Shown here piece by piece: positions 20,633-31,790 of a stretch of 64,000 bases of DNA; within the stretch, counting starts at the first letter, position 1, and every line of letters starts with the position of its first letter. The stretch is taken from contig JAHCAU010000002.1 of NCBI GenBank assembly GCA_019634715.1, positions 124,001 through 188,000 on the forward strand, written 5' to 3'. The position numbers and the translations under genes were made by a program. This stretch comes from Lysobacter sp. Its GTDB lineage: Bacteria > Pseudomonadota > Gammaproteobacteria > Xanthomonadales > Xanthomonadaceae. Below the pieces are notes generated by a model that saw nothing but the letters and a program-made list of their open reading frames with translations, was not told where the DNA came from and did not search any database.

Positions 20633-21530
20633 GCCGCCGTCTCCGTGCATTGCGCGGTGGCATCCGGCTGCGATGCCATGAGGTCCCACCATTCGCCGAT
20701 CGTCGCGCGCTCGGCGAGGTCGACGAAGCCCAGCGTCGCGCCGTCGCGGGTCCAGCGTTCGAGCAGCGCCATCAGGCGGATCGAATCCAGGCCCAGGTGC
20801 AGCGGATTGTCGTCGGCGTTCACCTCGTCCAGCGGCAGGTCCACCGCGCGCGCCAGGGCCCCGCGCAGCGCCTCGAGGCTGGCCGGCAGGCCGCCGGGTT
20901 CGCGCAGCGATTCGATGCAGCGGCGGTGGTCCATGACCACGCCGCAGCGACCGGCGATCCAGCGCAGCGCCTGGTCGTGATCCTCGGGCGAGAAATCCGC
21001 GACCGCATCGCCGATCACGAAGGGCTGGAGGTCGTGCATGAAGGCGTCGACGGCGGTCGTCTGCACGCCGATGTGCGCGTAGATGCCGCAGACGACGAGC
21101 TGGTCGCGGCCGGCCTCGCGCATCAGTTCGCGCAGTCCTGTCGCGACGAACGCGCTGTAGCGCCATTTGGTCAGCACGCGGTCGGTGTTGCGCGGCGCCA
21201 CCTCAGGGGCGATGACGGCCCGCTCGGGCTGCGCGGTGACGCCGGGTCCCCACCACGGCTGCAGCAGGCCGCGCTGTTCCGGGGTCTGCACTTCCGGCTG
21301 GCGGCTGTAGATCACCGGCACGCCCATTGCGTCGCAGGCCTCGCGGATCGCGAGGACATGGCGCACCAGCTCCGGCACCGGCGACTGCGTGCGGTCGTAG
21401 AAATCCAGGAAATAGTCCTGCAGATCGTGCAGCAGCAGGACCGCGCGCGCGGGATCGGGCATCCAGGCGACGCGGTTGTCGGGCAGGTCGAGCGCGTGCG
21501 GCATCGGGTAGCCGGCGATGCGGGAGATGG

Positions 21531-21534
<4 letters not shown>
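20629..21534 (-). CDS. entB: Isochorismatase with C-terminal aryl carrier domain
   Basis: Bifunctional protein of 301 residues. The N-terminal isochorismatase hydrolyses isochorismate to 2,3-dihydro-DHB and pyruvate ([34 protein letters not shown]). The C-terminal aryl carrier domain has GLDSIRLM, where Ser251 takes the phosphopantetheine arm that carries DHB. Domain order equals that of EntB and VibB. Overlaps entE upstream and the condensation gene downstream by ATGA. A phosphopantetheinyl transferase is needed, but none is in the window. Confidence 0.96.
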
Positions 21535-23215
<1,681 letters not shown>

Positions 23216-23219
<4 letters not shown>

Positions 23220-24454
23220 GGCAGCGTCTCCGCCAGGTGCGCCAGGCCCATGGCCTGCAGCATCGTCGCCATCTTGGCGCGGGTTTCCGCCAGTTCGGCC
23301 TGCGGATCGGAGCCGGCGACGATGCCGGCGCCGGCGTACAGCGTCGCCTGCGCTTCGCCGATCTCGGCGCAGCGGATGCTCACCGCCCATTCGCCGTCGC
23401 CGCTGGCGTCGCACCAGCCCACCAGGCCGGTGAACATGCCACGTTCGAAGCCTTCCACGGCTTCGATCAGCGCGCGCGCCTCGCGGGTCGGATGGCCGCA
23501 CACCGCAGGGGTCGGGTGCAGCGCCAGCGCCAATGCCAGCGACGAGGCGTGCGGATCGCGCAGTTCACCGGAAATCCCGGTCGACAGGTGCCACATCGTC
23601 GGCGTGGCGCGCAGTCCCGGCTCCGCAGGCGCCGACAGCCTGCGGCACCAGGGCGCCAGCGCGTCGGCCACGGCCTCGGCGACGTGCGCGTGCTCGCGCA
23701 GGTCCTTGGCCGAGCGCAGCAGCGCCTGCGCGCGTCGTGCGTCTTCGTCGGGATCGGCTGAACGCGGGATCGAACCGGCCAGCGGGTTCGAGGCGATGCG
23801 TTCGCCGCGCTTGGACAGCAGCAGTTCCGGGCTGCTGCCGACCAGGCACCGCGGCGCGGCGTCGTCGAGCGGCATCGCGAAACTGTAGGCCTCGGGATTG
23901 CGCTCGATCAGCGCCGCGAGCAGTCGCGGCACGTCGACGCGCAGGTCCAGCGTCAGCGCGCGCGACATCACCACTTTTTCCAGCGCGCCCGCATCGATGC
24001 TGTCCAAGGCCCTGGCGACGTTGTCGACGTAGCGTGCGGGCATGGGGCACGCCGTCGTGCGCGTCGGGACGAGGTCCATCGTGTTCGCCATCGGCCGCGA
24101 CGCGGCCCTGCGTGCGAGGCCCGGCGCGAACAGCGCCTGTTCGGGCACCCACAGTCGCGGCGTCGCGTCGTCCGAAAAGGGAATCGCGCCGACCAGCGGC
24201 ACGAAGCGACGATCGCGCGCGCAACGGTCGAGCAGATCGCTCGCACGACCGGGCAGCGCTTCGCGCGGACAGGCGGGCAGGGCGGCCTGCTGGCCGCGTG
24301 CGTGCAGGGTGGTCGTCGGCGAGGCGAAACAGGCATCGCCTTCGCGGAATTCGGGAAGGAGGGGCGGCGCGGTGTCCCGCGCCAGGGCCGGGAAAGGCGG
24401 GGACGGAAGACGGGATCGTAGTCCCGGCTCCGGGGACAGCGAAGCGGTGGGCAT
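23216..24454 (-). CDS. entC: Isochorismate synthase
   Basis: Converts chorismate to isochorismate, the entry to DHB and siderophore synthesis. The 412-residue chorismate-binding enzyme has [60 protein letters not shown] and a C-terminal [19 protein letters not shown], all typical of EntC/DhbC. It is the first gene of a five-gene operon in which every junction is an ATGA overlap. A Fur-box-like sequence lies about 95 nt upstream, so transcription should rise when iron is scarce. Confidence 0.96.
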
Positions 24455-24549
24455 GGGGGCTCCTGCGTGCGCATCGATCGAACGATTGGCTGGCAGGCGT
24501 CCTCGCCGGCTTGCTCCTGTGCCTCATCCCGAGGCGTGGCGGCATTTTA

Positions 24550-24568
24550 AATGAGAGTGATTTGCATT
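24550..24568. promoter_or_regulatory. Fur box between entC and the TonB receptor
   Basis: The 19-mer AATGAGAGTGATTTGCATT matches the AATGAGAATGATTCTCATT form of the Fur operator at 16 positions, by my count. It is centrally placed between two divergent iron-uptake transcripts and is markedly AT-rich compared with its surroundings. Confidence 0.8.
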
Positions 24569-24700
24569 TACAATCGTTGCGTGAGGCATCGCCCGGCTCA
24601 CGCCGCCGATACCGCCGTCAGGGCCATGACGATCCAGCAGCCGCCAGATGCAGGCCAGCCCACTCCCGCATTGACGCCTTTCCAGAAGGACTGCCGATCC

Positions 24701-26698
24701 ATGACTCCGCCCCGTTTCCGTCTGCCGGCCGCCGGCCTGACGCTGCTCGCCCTCGCGCCGCTGGCCTGTGCCGCCGATGCCGTCGACGCGACCTCCACTC
24801 CCGACCCGGAAGAACTCGATACCGTCGTCGTCCACGCCGCGCGCGAGCCGGGCAATTTCCGCATCGACCGGGAGGAGATCCAGCTCACCCAGGCCTCGGA
24901 CCTGTCCGACCTGCTGTCGAACGAATCCGGCGTCGCCGTCGGCGGCGGTTCGGTCGTGTCGCAGAAGATCTACGTGCGCGGCTTCGAGGACACGATGCTC
25001 AACGTCACCGTCGACGGCGCGCAGCAGCCGGCCGAGCTGTACCACCACCAGTCGCGCGTGCAACTGGAACCGGAATTCATCCGCAGCATCGAACTCGACG
25101 CCGGTGCCGGCGCGGCCACGCAGGGGGCTGGCGCGCTGACAGGCGCGCTGAAGGTCGCCACCCGCGATGCCTTCGACATGCTGCGCCCCGGCCAGCGCTT
25201 CGGCGCGCTGTTCAAGGCCGCGTACGGCGACAATGGCGACAAGCGCAAGGCCGTCGCCTCGGTCTACGGCACCCTCGGCGAGCGCGTCGGCGTGATGGCG
25301 TCCATCGTGCGCCAGGAGGGCGGCCACTACGAGGACGGCCACGGCGACCGCGTGTTCCCGACCGCCTTCGACCATGAACGCGGCCAGCTCAAGCTCAGTG
25401 GCCGCTTCGATGCGCACGATGTCGACCTGTCGATCGAACGCCTCGACGACACCGGCACCTACTACGAACGTCCGCACATGACGAATTTCGCGGGCCGCTT
25501 CATCCTCTCCGACCACGAGATGCGCCGGCGCAGCGCCGCGTACCGCCACCGCTACGACCCGGGCAGCGAGCTGATCGACATCGAAGCGAACCTCTACCGC
25601 ACCGCCGTGGATTTCCAGGTGCGCCGCAATACGACCGGCCTGGTGTATTCGCGCGGCGAGCAGGTCAGCACCGGCCTCGATGCGCGCAACACCATGCGCT
25701 GGGGCGAGGCCAGCCTGGTCTGGGGCGTGGACCATCGCCGCGACCGTCTCGAAGCCGAGCAGCGCGCGACGCCGCCTGCGTTCTGGGGGCGTACCGAACA
25801 GCGCGCCGATGTCCACGGCGCCTACGTGCAGGGCAGCGTGCCGCTCGGCGAAACCTGGACCCTCTCCGGCGGCCTGCGCTACGACGACTATCGCCATCGC
25901 GGCGTGTCCGGCGTCAGTGCAGGCATCGACAACGGCGGCGACGGCCTCAGCCCGAACCTGTCGCTGGAATGGAAGCCCGTGCCCTCGCTGACCCTCCGCG
26001 CGGCCTACGCCCATGCCTATCGCGGCATCACCATCCGCGAGGCCTTCTTCGGCGCGCTGTACACCTATGCCGAAGGCCTGGACGGCGAACATGCCGACAA
26101 CGCCGAATTCGGCATCGCCTGGGAACGCGATGGCGCCTTCGCCCGCGCCACCGTGTTCCGCCAGACCATCGACGACTACATCTCCGCCGTGTACCTCGGC
26201 GGCGCGGTCTGGGGGGAATGGCGCAACATCGGCCGCGCCGAGGTCGAAGGCTACGAAGCCGAGATCGGCAAGCGCTGGGATCGCTGGACCGTCGCGCTGG
26301 GCGTGTGGAACTCGGACAACCGCTTCGAGGATCGCCCGCTCAACGACGCCGACCTCGGCCTGGGCACATCGATCGGCCGCACCTGGACCCTGCGCGGCGA
26401 CTGGGTGTCGGCCTCCGGCGGGCAGCAGTACGGCCTGCGCGCCCGCGCCGTCGAATCGGAGCCGAATGCGATCTCGCCGACCGCGCCCGACAAGCCCGGC
26501 TACCGGGTGGTCGACCTGCTGGCGCAGTGGACGCCGCTCGACGACGACCGCCTCACGCTCGGCCTGACGATCAACAATCTGTTCGACCGCTTCTATTACG
26601 ACCACGGCACCTACGGGTATCACGCAGGTTCGGGCCAGTACATCGGCTTCCCGTCGCCGGGCCGCGAGATCCGCGTCTCGGCGGCCTGGAAGTTCTGA
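24701..26698 (+). CDS. TonB-dependent siderophore receptor
   Basis: 665-residue outer-membrane receptor. A signal peptide ends near LACAADA (about residue 25); a plug domain follows with LDTVVVHAAREPGNF (TonB-box region), DLLSNESGVAVGGGSVVSQKIYVRGFEDTMLNVTVDG, then a 22-strand barrel ending in the obligatory aromatic residue (VSAAWKF). I chose the ATG at 24701, preceded by AGAAGGA 10 nt upstream, over a start at 24551 that would lie in the Fur box and lack a signal peptide. Divergent from the DHB operon, so it is presumably the receptor for the ferric catecholate made there. Confidence 0.93.
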   Translation: MTPPRFRLPAAGLTLLALAPLACAADAVDATSTPDPEELDTVVVHAAREPGNFRIDREEIQLTQASDLSDLLSNESGVAVGGGSVVSQKIYVRGFEDTMLNVTVDGAQQPAELYHHQSRVQLEPEFIRSIELDAGAGAATQGAGALTGALKVATRDAFDMLRPGQRFGALFKAAYGDNGDKRKAVASVYGTLGERVGVMASIVRQEGGHYEDGHGDRVFPTAFDHERGQLKLSGRFDAHDVDLSIERLDDTGTYYERPHMTNFAGRFILSDHEMRRRSAAYRHRYDPGSELIDIEANLYRTAVDFQVRRNTTGLVYSRGEQVSTGLDARNTMRWGEASLVWGVDHRRDRLEAEQRATPPAFWGRTEQRADVHGAYVQGSVPLGETWTLSGGLRYDDYRHRGVSGVSAGIDNGGDGLSPNLSLEWKPVPSLTLRAAYAHAYRGITIREAFFGALYTYAEGLDGEHADNAEFGIAWERDGAFARATVFRQTIDDYISAVYLGGAVWGEWRNIGRAEVEGYEAEIGKRWDRWTVALGVWNSDNRFEDRPLNDADLGLGTSIGRTWTLRGDWVSASGGQQYGLRARAVESEPNAISPTAPDKPGYRVVDLLAQWTPLDDDRLTLGLTINNLFDRFYYDHGTYGYHAGSGQYIGFPSPGREIRVSAAWKF

Positions 26699-26710
26699 AC
26701 CGCAGTTCAA

Positions 26711-26742
26711 GCCGCGGGCATGCCCGGTGGCATGTCCGCGGC
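26711..26742 (+). terminator. Possible terminator after the TonB receptor
   Basis: GCCGCGGGCATG (26711-26722) pairs with CATGTCCGCGGC (26731-26742) over 12 positions with one mismatch. No T-run follows. The rest of 26743-26883 shows no gene or clear signal. Confidence 0.4.
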
Positions 26743-26883
26743 GGTCGCGGCAGGGCAGGGATGTCTGCGGAACGACGACGGCGAAGGATGCGTTTCGCGT
26801 CGCCGAGGCTGCATCGACCGCGCACGCGAGCGCCACGTTCGCCGGGTCGGCGATCCCGTTGCGGCGACGTTCTTCGGACAACA

Positions 26884-26912
26884 AAAAACCCCGCTTTCGC
26901 GGGGTTTTCTTT
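26884..26912 (-). terminator. Intrinsic terminator of tRNA-Leu
   Basis: AAAAACCCCGC and GCGGGGTTTT pair around a TTTC loop. On the minus strand it lies 8 nt past the CCA end of the tRNA and ends in a T-tract. Confidence 0.9.
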
Positions 26913-26919
26913 CCGATCT

Positions 26920-27004
<85 letters not shown>

Positions 27005-27135
27005 ATCGGGGCGCGTATGTTGCGTCGCGGCGGACACGATGTCAACGGTCTGTTTCGAAAAAATTTCACGGGCTGTCGCTTCGCATGTTCCGCCGGGCGG
27101 TCGCGCGCGGCGGTTCCGATCCCGGTCCGGGCACG

Positions 27136-27141
27136 TATACT
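27136..27141 (+). promoter_or_regulatory. -10 box TATACT 8 nt before the rnr start codon
   Basis: TATACT ends at 27141 and ATG begins at 27150. There is no Shine-Dalgarno sequence in between, so the rnr message is probably leaderless or has only one or two leader nucleotides. Confidence 0.5.
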
Positions 27142-27149
27142 CGGCGTCA

Positions 27150-29663
27150 ATGTCCAAGAAAACCGATAAGAACACCGGCCCCCGCGCCACGCGCGCCGCT
27201 CGCGGCGCATCTTCCAAATCCCCGGCTCCGGCGCCCGCGCGCCCCGGCGCCAAGGCCAGGTCGCCCAAGCCCCCTCGCTCCGCTGCCGCATCGGCCGCGC
27301 CCGGCTCCCGCGGCAAGCCGAAGAAGGCCGCGCCCTGGATGCCCGACCTGCCGCCGGCCAAGCCCGCAGGACGCGGCGCATCCCGACCCGCCTCCCCGCA
27401 CGCGTCGCGCCCGTCGCAAGCGCCTGCCGCCGCGCCGGGGCGCTTCCAGGATCCGCACGCCGCCCGCGAGGCCCAGCGCTACGCCGATCCGATCCCCAGC
27501 CGCGAGGCCATCCTCAAGCTGCTCGCCGAGGCCGACGGCCCCGAGTTGGCCGAGACCATCGCCGAGTCCCTCGGCCTCGACACGTTCGAACGTCGCGAAG
27601 CCCTCGGCAAGCGCCTCGGCGCCATGGTCCGCGATGGCCAGCTCCTGCAGAACCGCCGCGGCGGCTACGCTCCGGCCGAGCGCCTGGACCTGATCCCCGG
27701 CACGGTGATCGCCAATCGCGACGGCTTCGGCTTCCTGCGCCCCGATGGGGTCAGTGGCGACGACCTGTTCCTGCCGCCGATGGAAATGCGCAAGGTCATG
27801 CACGGCGATCGCGTGATGGTCAGCGTGACCGGCATGGACCGGCGCGGCCGTCGCGAGGGCGCCATCGTCGAAGTGCTGGAGCGCCGGCTCACGCGCCTGA
27901 TCGGCCGCTTCACCCTCGAAGCCGGCATCAGCTACGTCGTGCCCGACGACGCCCGCATCCAGCGCAACGTGCAGATTCCCGCCGACGCGCGGATGGACGC
28001 GCGCAACGGCCAGCTCGTGGTCTGCGAGATCGTCCACGCCCCAGATGCCTACCGTCCACCGATCGGCCGCGTGCTGACCGTGCTCGGCGACAAGCTCACG
28101 CCGTCGCTGGTGGTCGAAGCCGCGATCCACGGCCACGACCTGCCGCACGAGTTCCCGCCGCAGGTGATCGCGGAAGCCGTGGCGGTGCCGCTGGAGGTGA
28201 CCGCCACCGACATCGAAGGCCGCGTCGACCTGCGCAAGCTGCCGCTGGTCACCATCGACGGCGAGGACGCCAAGGATTTCGACGACGCGGTGTACTGCGA
28301 GCCGAACCGCAATGGCTTCCGCCTGATCGTCGCCATCGCCGATGTCTCGCACTACGTGCGCCCGGGTGCGCCGCTGGACGACGAAGCGCAACTGCGCGCG
28401 ACCTCGGTGTACTTCCCGGGTTTCGTCGTGCCGATGCTGCCGGAGACCCTGTCCAACGGCATCTGTTCGCTCAACCCCAAGGTCGATCGCCTGTGCTTCG
28501 TCTGCGACATGCAGGTGGACCTGGACGGCGAAGTCACGAAGTCGAAGTTCTACGAAGCGGTGATGCACTCGCACGCGCGCCTGACCTACACCCAGGTCTG
28601 GAACGCGGTGGGCGAGGGCGACGAGGAGGCGATCGCGAAGATCGGCTCGCTGATGCCGCAGGTGCAGCGCCTGCACCAGCTCTACCAGGTGCTGGCGAAG
28701 GCGCGCAGGGCGCGCGGCGCCATCGAGTTCGAATCCAGCGAGGTGCGCTTCGTGCTGGGCGCGCAGGGCGAGGTGGTGCAGGCCGGCATGCTGCAGCGCA
28801 ACGACGCGCACAAGCTGATCGAGGAATGCATGATCGCGGCGAATGTCGAGGCCGCGCGTTTCCTGCTCAAGAAGAAGATCCCGGCGCCGTACCGCATCCA
28901 CGAGAAGCCGCCGGAGAGCAAGTACGCCGACCTGCTGGAGTTCCTGAAGGAATTCAAGCTGCGCATGCCGGCCTGGGCCAAGGTCGAGCCGCGCGACTTC
29001 ACCGCGCTGCTGACCAAGATCCGCGGCCGCGCCGATGCCGCGCTGCTGGAGTCGGTGCTGCTGCGCACGCAGTCGCTGGCGGTGTATTCGCCGGACAACG
29101 TCGGCCACTTCGGCCTGGCGCTGGAAGCCTACGGACATTTCACCTCGCCGATCCGCCGCTATCCCGACCTGTTGCTGCATCGCGCGATCAAGCACGCGCT
29201 GCGCGGCGGCAAGGCCGGCGATTTCGCGTATTCGCAGTCCGCGATGGGCGCGCTCACGCTGCAGTGCTCCGAGCGCGAGCGTCGTGCCGACGAGGCCGAG
29301 CGCGAGGTCGACGAGCGCTATCGCGCTGCGTGGATGGAGAAGCACATCGGTGGCGAATTCGACGGCGTCATCAGCGGCGTCACCAGCTTCGGCCTGTTCG
29401 TCGAGCTGGACGCATCGAAGGTCAACGGCCTGGTCCACGTGACCCAGCTGCCGCACGACTACTACCACTTCGACCCGATCCGCAAGACGCTCAGCGGCGA
29501 GCGTGTCGGCCGCGTGTTCCGTCTCGGCGACCGCGTGAGCATCGTCGTGCTCAAGGCCAGCCTGGAAGAGCGCAAGATCGATTTCCGTCTCGCCGAAGAG
29601 CGCGGCGTGAAGCCACCGCCGCCGCGCGGGCAACCGGCGAAGCGGCAGAAACAGAAGTATTGA
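27150..29663 (+). CDS. rnr: Ribonuclease R
   Basis: Processive 3'-5' exoribonuclease that degrades structured RNA. The 837 residues carry an N-terminal low-complexity Ala/Pro/Arg/Lys-rich extension (about residues 1-100), a helix-turn-helix region (SREAILKLLAEADGPEL), cold-shock domains with NRDGFGFLRPDG, the RNB catalytic domain with DGEDAKDFDDAVY (about residue 370, four metal-binding Asp), HFTSPIRRYPDLLLHR, an S1 domain (GVISGVTSFGLFVEL) and a short basic tail. The N-terminal extension is longer than in E. coli. The ATG at 27150 follows a TATACT box by 8 nt. Confidence 0.97.
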   Translation: MSKKTDKNTGPRATRAARGASSKSPAPAPARPGAKARSPKPPRSAAASAAPGSRGKPKKAAPWMPDLPPAKPAGRGASRPASPHASRPSQAPAAAPGRFQDPHAAREAQRYADPIPSREAILKLLAEADGPELAETIAESLGLDTFERREALGKRLGAMVRDGQLLQNRRGGYAPAERLDLIPGTVIANRDGFGFLRPDGVSGDDLFLPPMEMRKVMHGDRVMVSVTGMDRRGRREGAIVEVLERRLTRLIGRFTLEAGISYVVPDDARIQRNVQIPADARMDARNGQLVVCEIVHAPDAYRPPIGRVLTVLGDKLTPSLVVEAAIHGHDLPHEFPPQVIAEAVAVPLEVTATDIEGRVDLRKLPLVTIDGEDAKDFDDAVYCEPNRNGFRLIVAIADVSHYVRPGAPLDDEAQLRATSVYFPGFVVPMLPETLSNGICSLNPKVDRLCFVCDMQVDLDGEVTKSKFYEAVMHSHARLTYTQVWNAVGEGDEEAIAKIGSLMPQVQRLHQLYQVLAKARRARGAIEFESSEVRFVLGAQGEVVQAGMLQRNDAHKLIEECMIAANVEAARFLLKKKIPAPYRIHEKPPESKYADLLEFLKEFKLRMPAWAKVEPRDFTALLTKIRGRADAALLESVLLRTQSLAVYSPDNVGHFGLALEAYGHFTSPIRRYPDLLLHRAIKHALRGGKAGDFAYSQSAMGALTLQCSERERRADEAEREVDERYRAAWMEKHIGGEFDGVISGVTSFGLFVELDASKVNGLVHVTQLPHDYYHFDPIRKTLSGERVGRVFRLGDRVSIVVLKASLEERKIDFRLAEERGVKPPPPRGQPAKRQKQKY

Positions 29664-29690
29664 ATGGGCTGACGGTCATCCGGCGTTGAT

Positions 29691-29714
29691 CTTGTAGAGC
29701 GGAGCGAAGCTCCG
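29691..29714. repeat. REP unit C at the 3' end of the RAYT gene
   Basis: CTTGTAGAGCGGAGCGAAGCTCC and following bases (29691-29714, continuing as CGCTACACCCC) form the same hairpin as pair A. The complementary strand of this unit supplies the TAG stop codon of the RAYT gene at 29715-29717. Confidence 0.85.
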
Positions 29715-30212
29715 CTACACCCCTTCCGGTGACCGCTTCTCCATTGCCACTGGCAGGTCGTCTTCGATCCGCCAAGCGCACCACCAGTACGGGTAGTCCG
29801 CGATATCCGATGCGAGATTCGCCCGAATCGGATTTTCCAGCAGATAGCGGGCCGTGTTGCCCAGCGATCTTTCGCCGCGCACGCAATGGTCGTGGAACCC
29901 CGCCTGCCAGACGCTTCCGCGCCTTTGCTGGGTCTGATTGATCGATTGCGCAGTGCATGCCTTGAACTGCTGCATCACCGCGCTCAAGGAACCGTATTCG
30001 AGCTGGAACAGCCAATGCAGGTGATCGGGCATCAATACCCATGCCAACGAGGCTGATAGGCCAAGCCTGTCAGTCGCTTCGATTTCCGACAGGATGATCC
30101 GTGCCGCTTCGTAGTCCGTGAACAGTCGACGTCGACCGCAGGCGACGGTGGTGATCGAGTAGACATGACCGACCCGGGAATGTCGGCCTTTGTTGAGACG
30201 TGGGCTGGCCAT
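29715..30212 (-). CDS. REP-associated tyrosine transposase (RAYT, Y1/IS200-like)
   Basis: A 165-residue single-domain HUH nuclease of the Y1_Tnp/REP-associated family. Visible: VGHVYSITT beta-strand, the metal-binding MPDHLHWLF (His64-Leu-His66, the HUH equivalent), YGSLSAVMQQFKA helix, RGSVWQAGFHDHCVRG, and the catalytic tyrosine in RYLLENPIRANL (Tyr123). RAYTs cut single-stranded REP hairpins and are thought to spread them. Here REP units lie on both sides (29691-29714 and 30321-30479), and the stop codon lies within one. All catalytic residues appear intact. Unlike IS elements it has no terminal repeats of its own beyond the REPs. Confidence 0.92.
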   Translation of the reverse strand: MASPRLNKGRHSRVGHVYSITTVACGRRRLFTDYEAARIILSEIEATDRLGLSASLAWVLMPDHLHWLFQLEYGSLSAVMQQFKACTAQSINQTQQRRGSVWQAGFHDHCVRGERSLGNTARYLLENPIRANLASDIADYPYWWCAWRIEDDLPVAMEKRSPEGV

Positions 30213-30320
30213 GCCGGATAGCCTGCCGACAGGCCCTCCGGCATTCGATCAGGGGATCGATGTGTTTCGTGTCGGGAAAACCCGACATCCTCGTGCCGGA
30301 AGGGCTGCCGATGGATGGTT

Positions 30321-30479
30321 GTGCAGCGGAGCTCCGCTGCTTCGCATCCGGAGAGCAGCAGCGCCAGATCGTCCTCCGGACATCTCGGCATTGCATCCCC
30401 GTTGCCTTGATGGCATCTCTTCCGGCAGGCGGGCTGCAGGCGGAAGCTGTGCAGCGGAGCTTTGCTCCGCTCTACAAGG
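30321..30479. repeat. REP units D and E upstream of the RAYT
   Basis: Unit D (30321-30340) is GTGCAGCGGAGCTCCGCTGC, lacking the usual loop bases. Unit E (30451-30479) is a full inverted unit, TGCAGCGGAGCTTTGCTCCG plus CTCTACAAG. The spacer carries a CCGGAGAG motif like the other pairs. Unit E gives the TAG stop codon of the flavoprotein gene at 30472-30474. Confidence 0.85.
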
Positions 30480-31719
30480 GCAGGGTGAGCCGCTGGATCG
30501 CGCCACGTCCCGCGATCAAGCCGCTGGCGAAGCAGGCGGTGAGCAGGTAACCGCCGGTGGGGGCTTCCCAGTCGAGCATTTCGCCGGCGCAGAACACACC
30601 GGGCATCGACTTCAATTGCAGCGAACCATCCAGCGCTTCCAGGCGCACGCCGCCGGCGGTGCTGATGGCTTCGGCGACCGGGCGTGTGGCGCGCAGGCGC
30701 AGCGGGCAGCGCTTGATCGTCGCGGCGACGCGGGCGGGGTCGGCCATCGCGTCGTGCGGCAGGATTTCGAACACGAGGGCGGCCTTCGCCGCATCCACTC
30801 CCGTCTGTCGCTTCAGATGATCGCCGATGCTGCGCTTGCCGCGCGGCGCCTGCAGGTCGCGGACCAGTCGGGCTTCGTCGCGACCCGGCGCAAGATCCAG
30901 CCACAGCGTCGTCTCGCCATCGCGCGCGATGCGTTCGCGCAGCATGGCCGAGAGCGCATAGATCAGGCTGCCTTCGACACCGGTCGCGGTGAGCACGCAT
31001 TCGCCCTGCAGCGATCGCGGCGTGCCGTCGTCGGCGGTCCAGTGCGCGACCACCGGTTTCAGCGGCGCCCCGGCATGTTTCTCCGAGAGCACGGCGCTCC
31101 AGCCGATGTCGAAGCCGCAGTTCGATGCGCGCAGCGGGGCGATGTCGACGCCGCGCGCGGCCAGCAGGTCGACCCAGGCACCATCGGAACCCAGTTCCGG
31201 CCAGCTCGCGCCGCCGAGCGCGAGCACGGTGGCGTCCGCGCGCACGCGGCGTTCGCCCTCGGGCGTGGCGAAGCGCAACGCGCCTTCGTCGGTCCAGCCG
31301 AGCCAGCGATGGTGGACGTGGAAGCGCACACCGGCGTCGCGCAGGCGTCGCACCCAGCCGCGCAGCAGCGGGGCGGCCTTGCGGTCGTTCGGGAAGATGC
31401 GGCCGGAGCTGCCGACGTAGGTCTCGACGCCCAACCCGCGGGCCCAGTCGCGCAGCGCTTTGCCATCGAAGGCATCGAGCCAGCGTGCGATCTCCGGCCT
31501 GCGTTCGCCGTAGCGCGCGTCGAAGTCGGGTCGCGGCTCGCCGTGGGTGAGGTTGAGGCCACCCTTGCCGGCGATGAGGAACTTGCGGCCGACCGAACCC
31601 TTGGCCTCGAACAGGTCGACCTGCAGGCCGGCGGCGTTCGCCACCTCGGCCGCCATCAGCCCGGCGGGGCCGCCGCCGACGATGGCGACGCGGGTGGTCT
31701 CGGATGCGGGGCTGGTCAT
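30472..31719 (-). CDS. NAD(P)/FAD-dependent oxidoreductase, HI0933/YhiN-like flavoprotein
   Basis: A 415-residue flavoprotein. It starts with a Rossmann FAD-binding motif (VAIVGGGPAGLMAAEVA) and the family motif GRKFLIAGKGGLNLTH, continues with SSGRIFPNDRKAAPLLRGW, and ends with an FAD-contact segment PGVFCAGEMLDWEAPTGGYLL. Known for HI0933-like proteins is the fold; the reaction is not established. The TAG stop codon comes from a REP unit. It is divergent from rlmB, with starts 71 nt apart. I chose ATG 31719 because the longer frame would run into rlmB's promoter. Confidence 0.9.
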   Translation of the reverse strand: MTSPASETTRVAIVGGGPAGLMAAEVANAAGLQVDLFEAKGSVGRKFLIAGKGGLNLTHGEPRPDFDARYGERRPEIARWLDAFDGKALRDWARGLGVETYVGSSGRIFPNDRKAAPLLRGWVRRLRDAGVRFHVHHRWLGWTDEGALRFATPEGERRVRADATVLALGGASWPELGSDGAWVDLLAARGVDIAPLRASNCGFDIGWSAVLSEKHAGAPLKPVVAHWTADDGTPRSLQGECVLTATGVEGSLIYALSAMLRERIARDGETTLWLDLAPGRDEARLVRDLQAPRGKRSIGDHLKRQTGVDAAKAALVFEILPHDAMADPARVAATIKRCPLRLRATRPVAEAISTAGGVRLEALDGSLQLKSMPGVFCAGEMLDWEAPTGGYLLTACFASGLIAGRGAIQRLTLPL

Positions 31720-31778
31720 CGTCGGGTCGGGAGGGCGGCGCGGGCGCGGATCATAGGGCAAATCCGCGGTCGTCCGGG

Positions 31779-31784
31779 CACAAT
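31779..31784 (+). promoter_or_regulatory. -10-like CACAAT box 6 nt before the rlmB start codon
   Basis: CACAAT ends at 31784; ATG begins at 31791. No Shine-Dalgarno sequence is present. The spacing is identical to that at map, the asnB leader and the PCu(A)C gene. Confidence 0.4.
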
Positions 31785-31790
31785 AGCGCC

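Noticed and set aside
24551..24700. Longer start for the TonB receptor at 24551
   Set aside because: It would begin inside the Fur box and put 50 residues ahead of a proper signal peptide. The ATG at 24701 has a ribosome site.
30213..30471. Additional gene between the RAYT and the flavoprotein on the plus strand
   Set aside because: The frames here consist of REP units and spacer, and show no domain or ribosome site.
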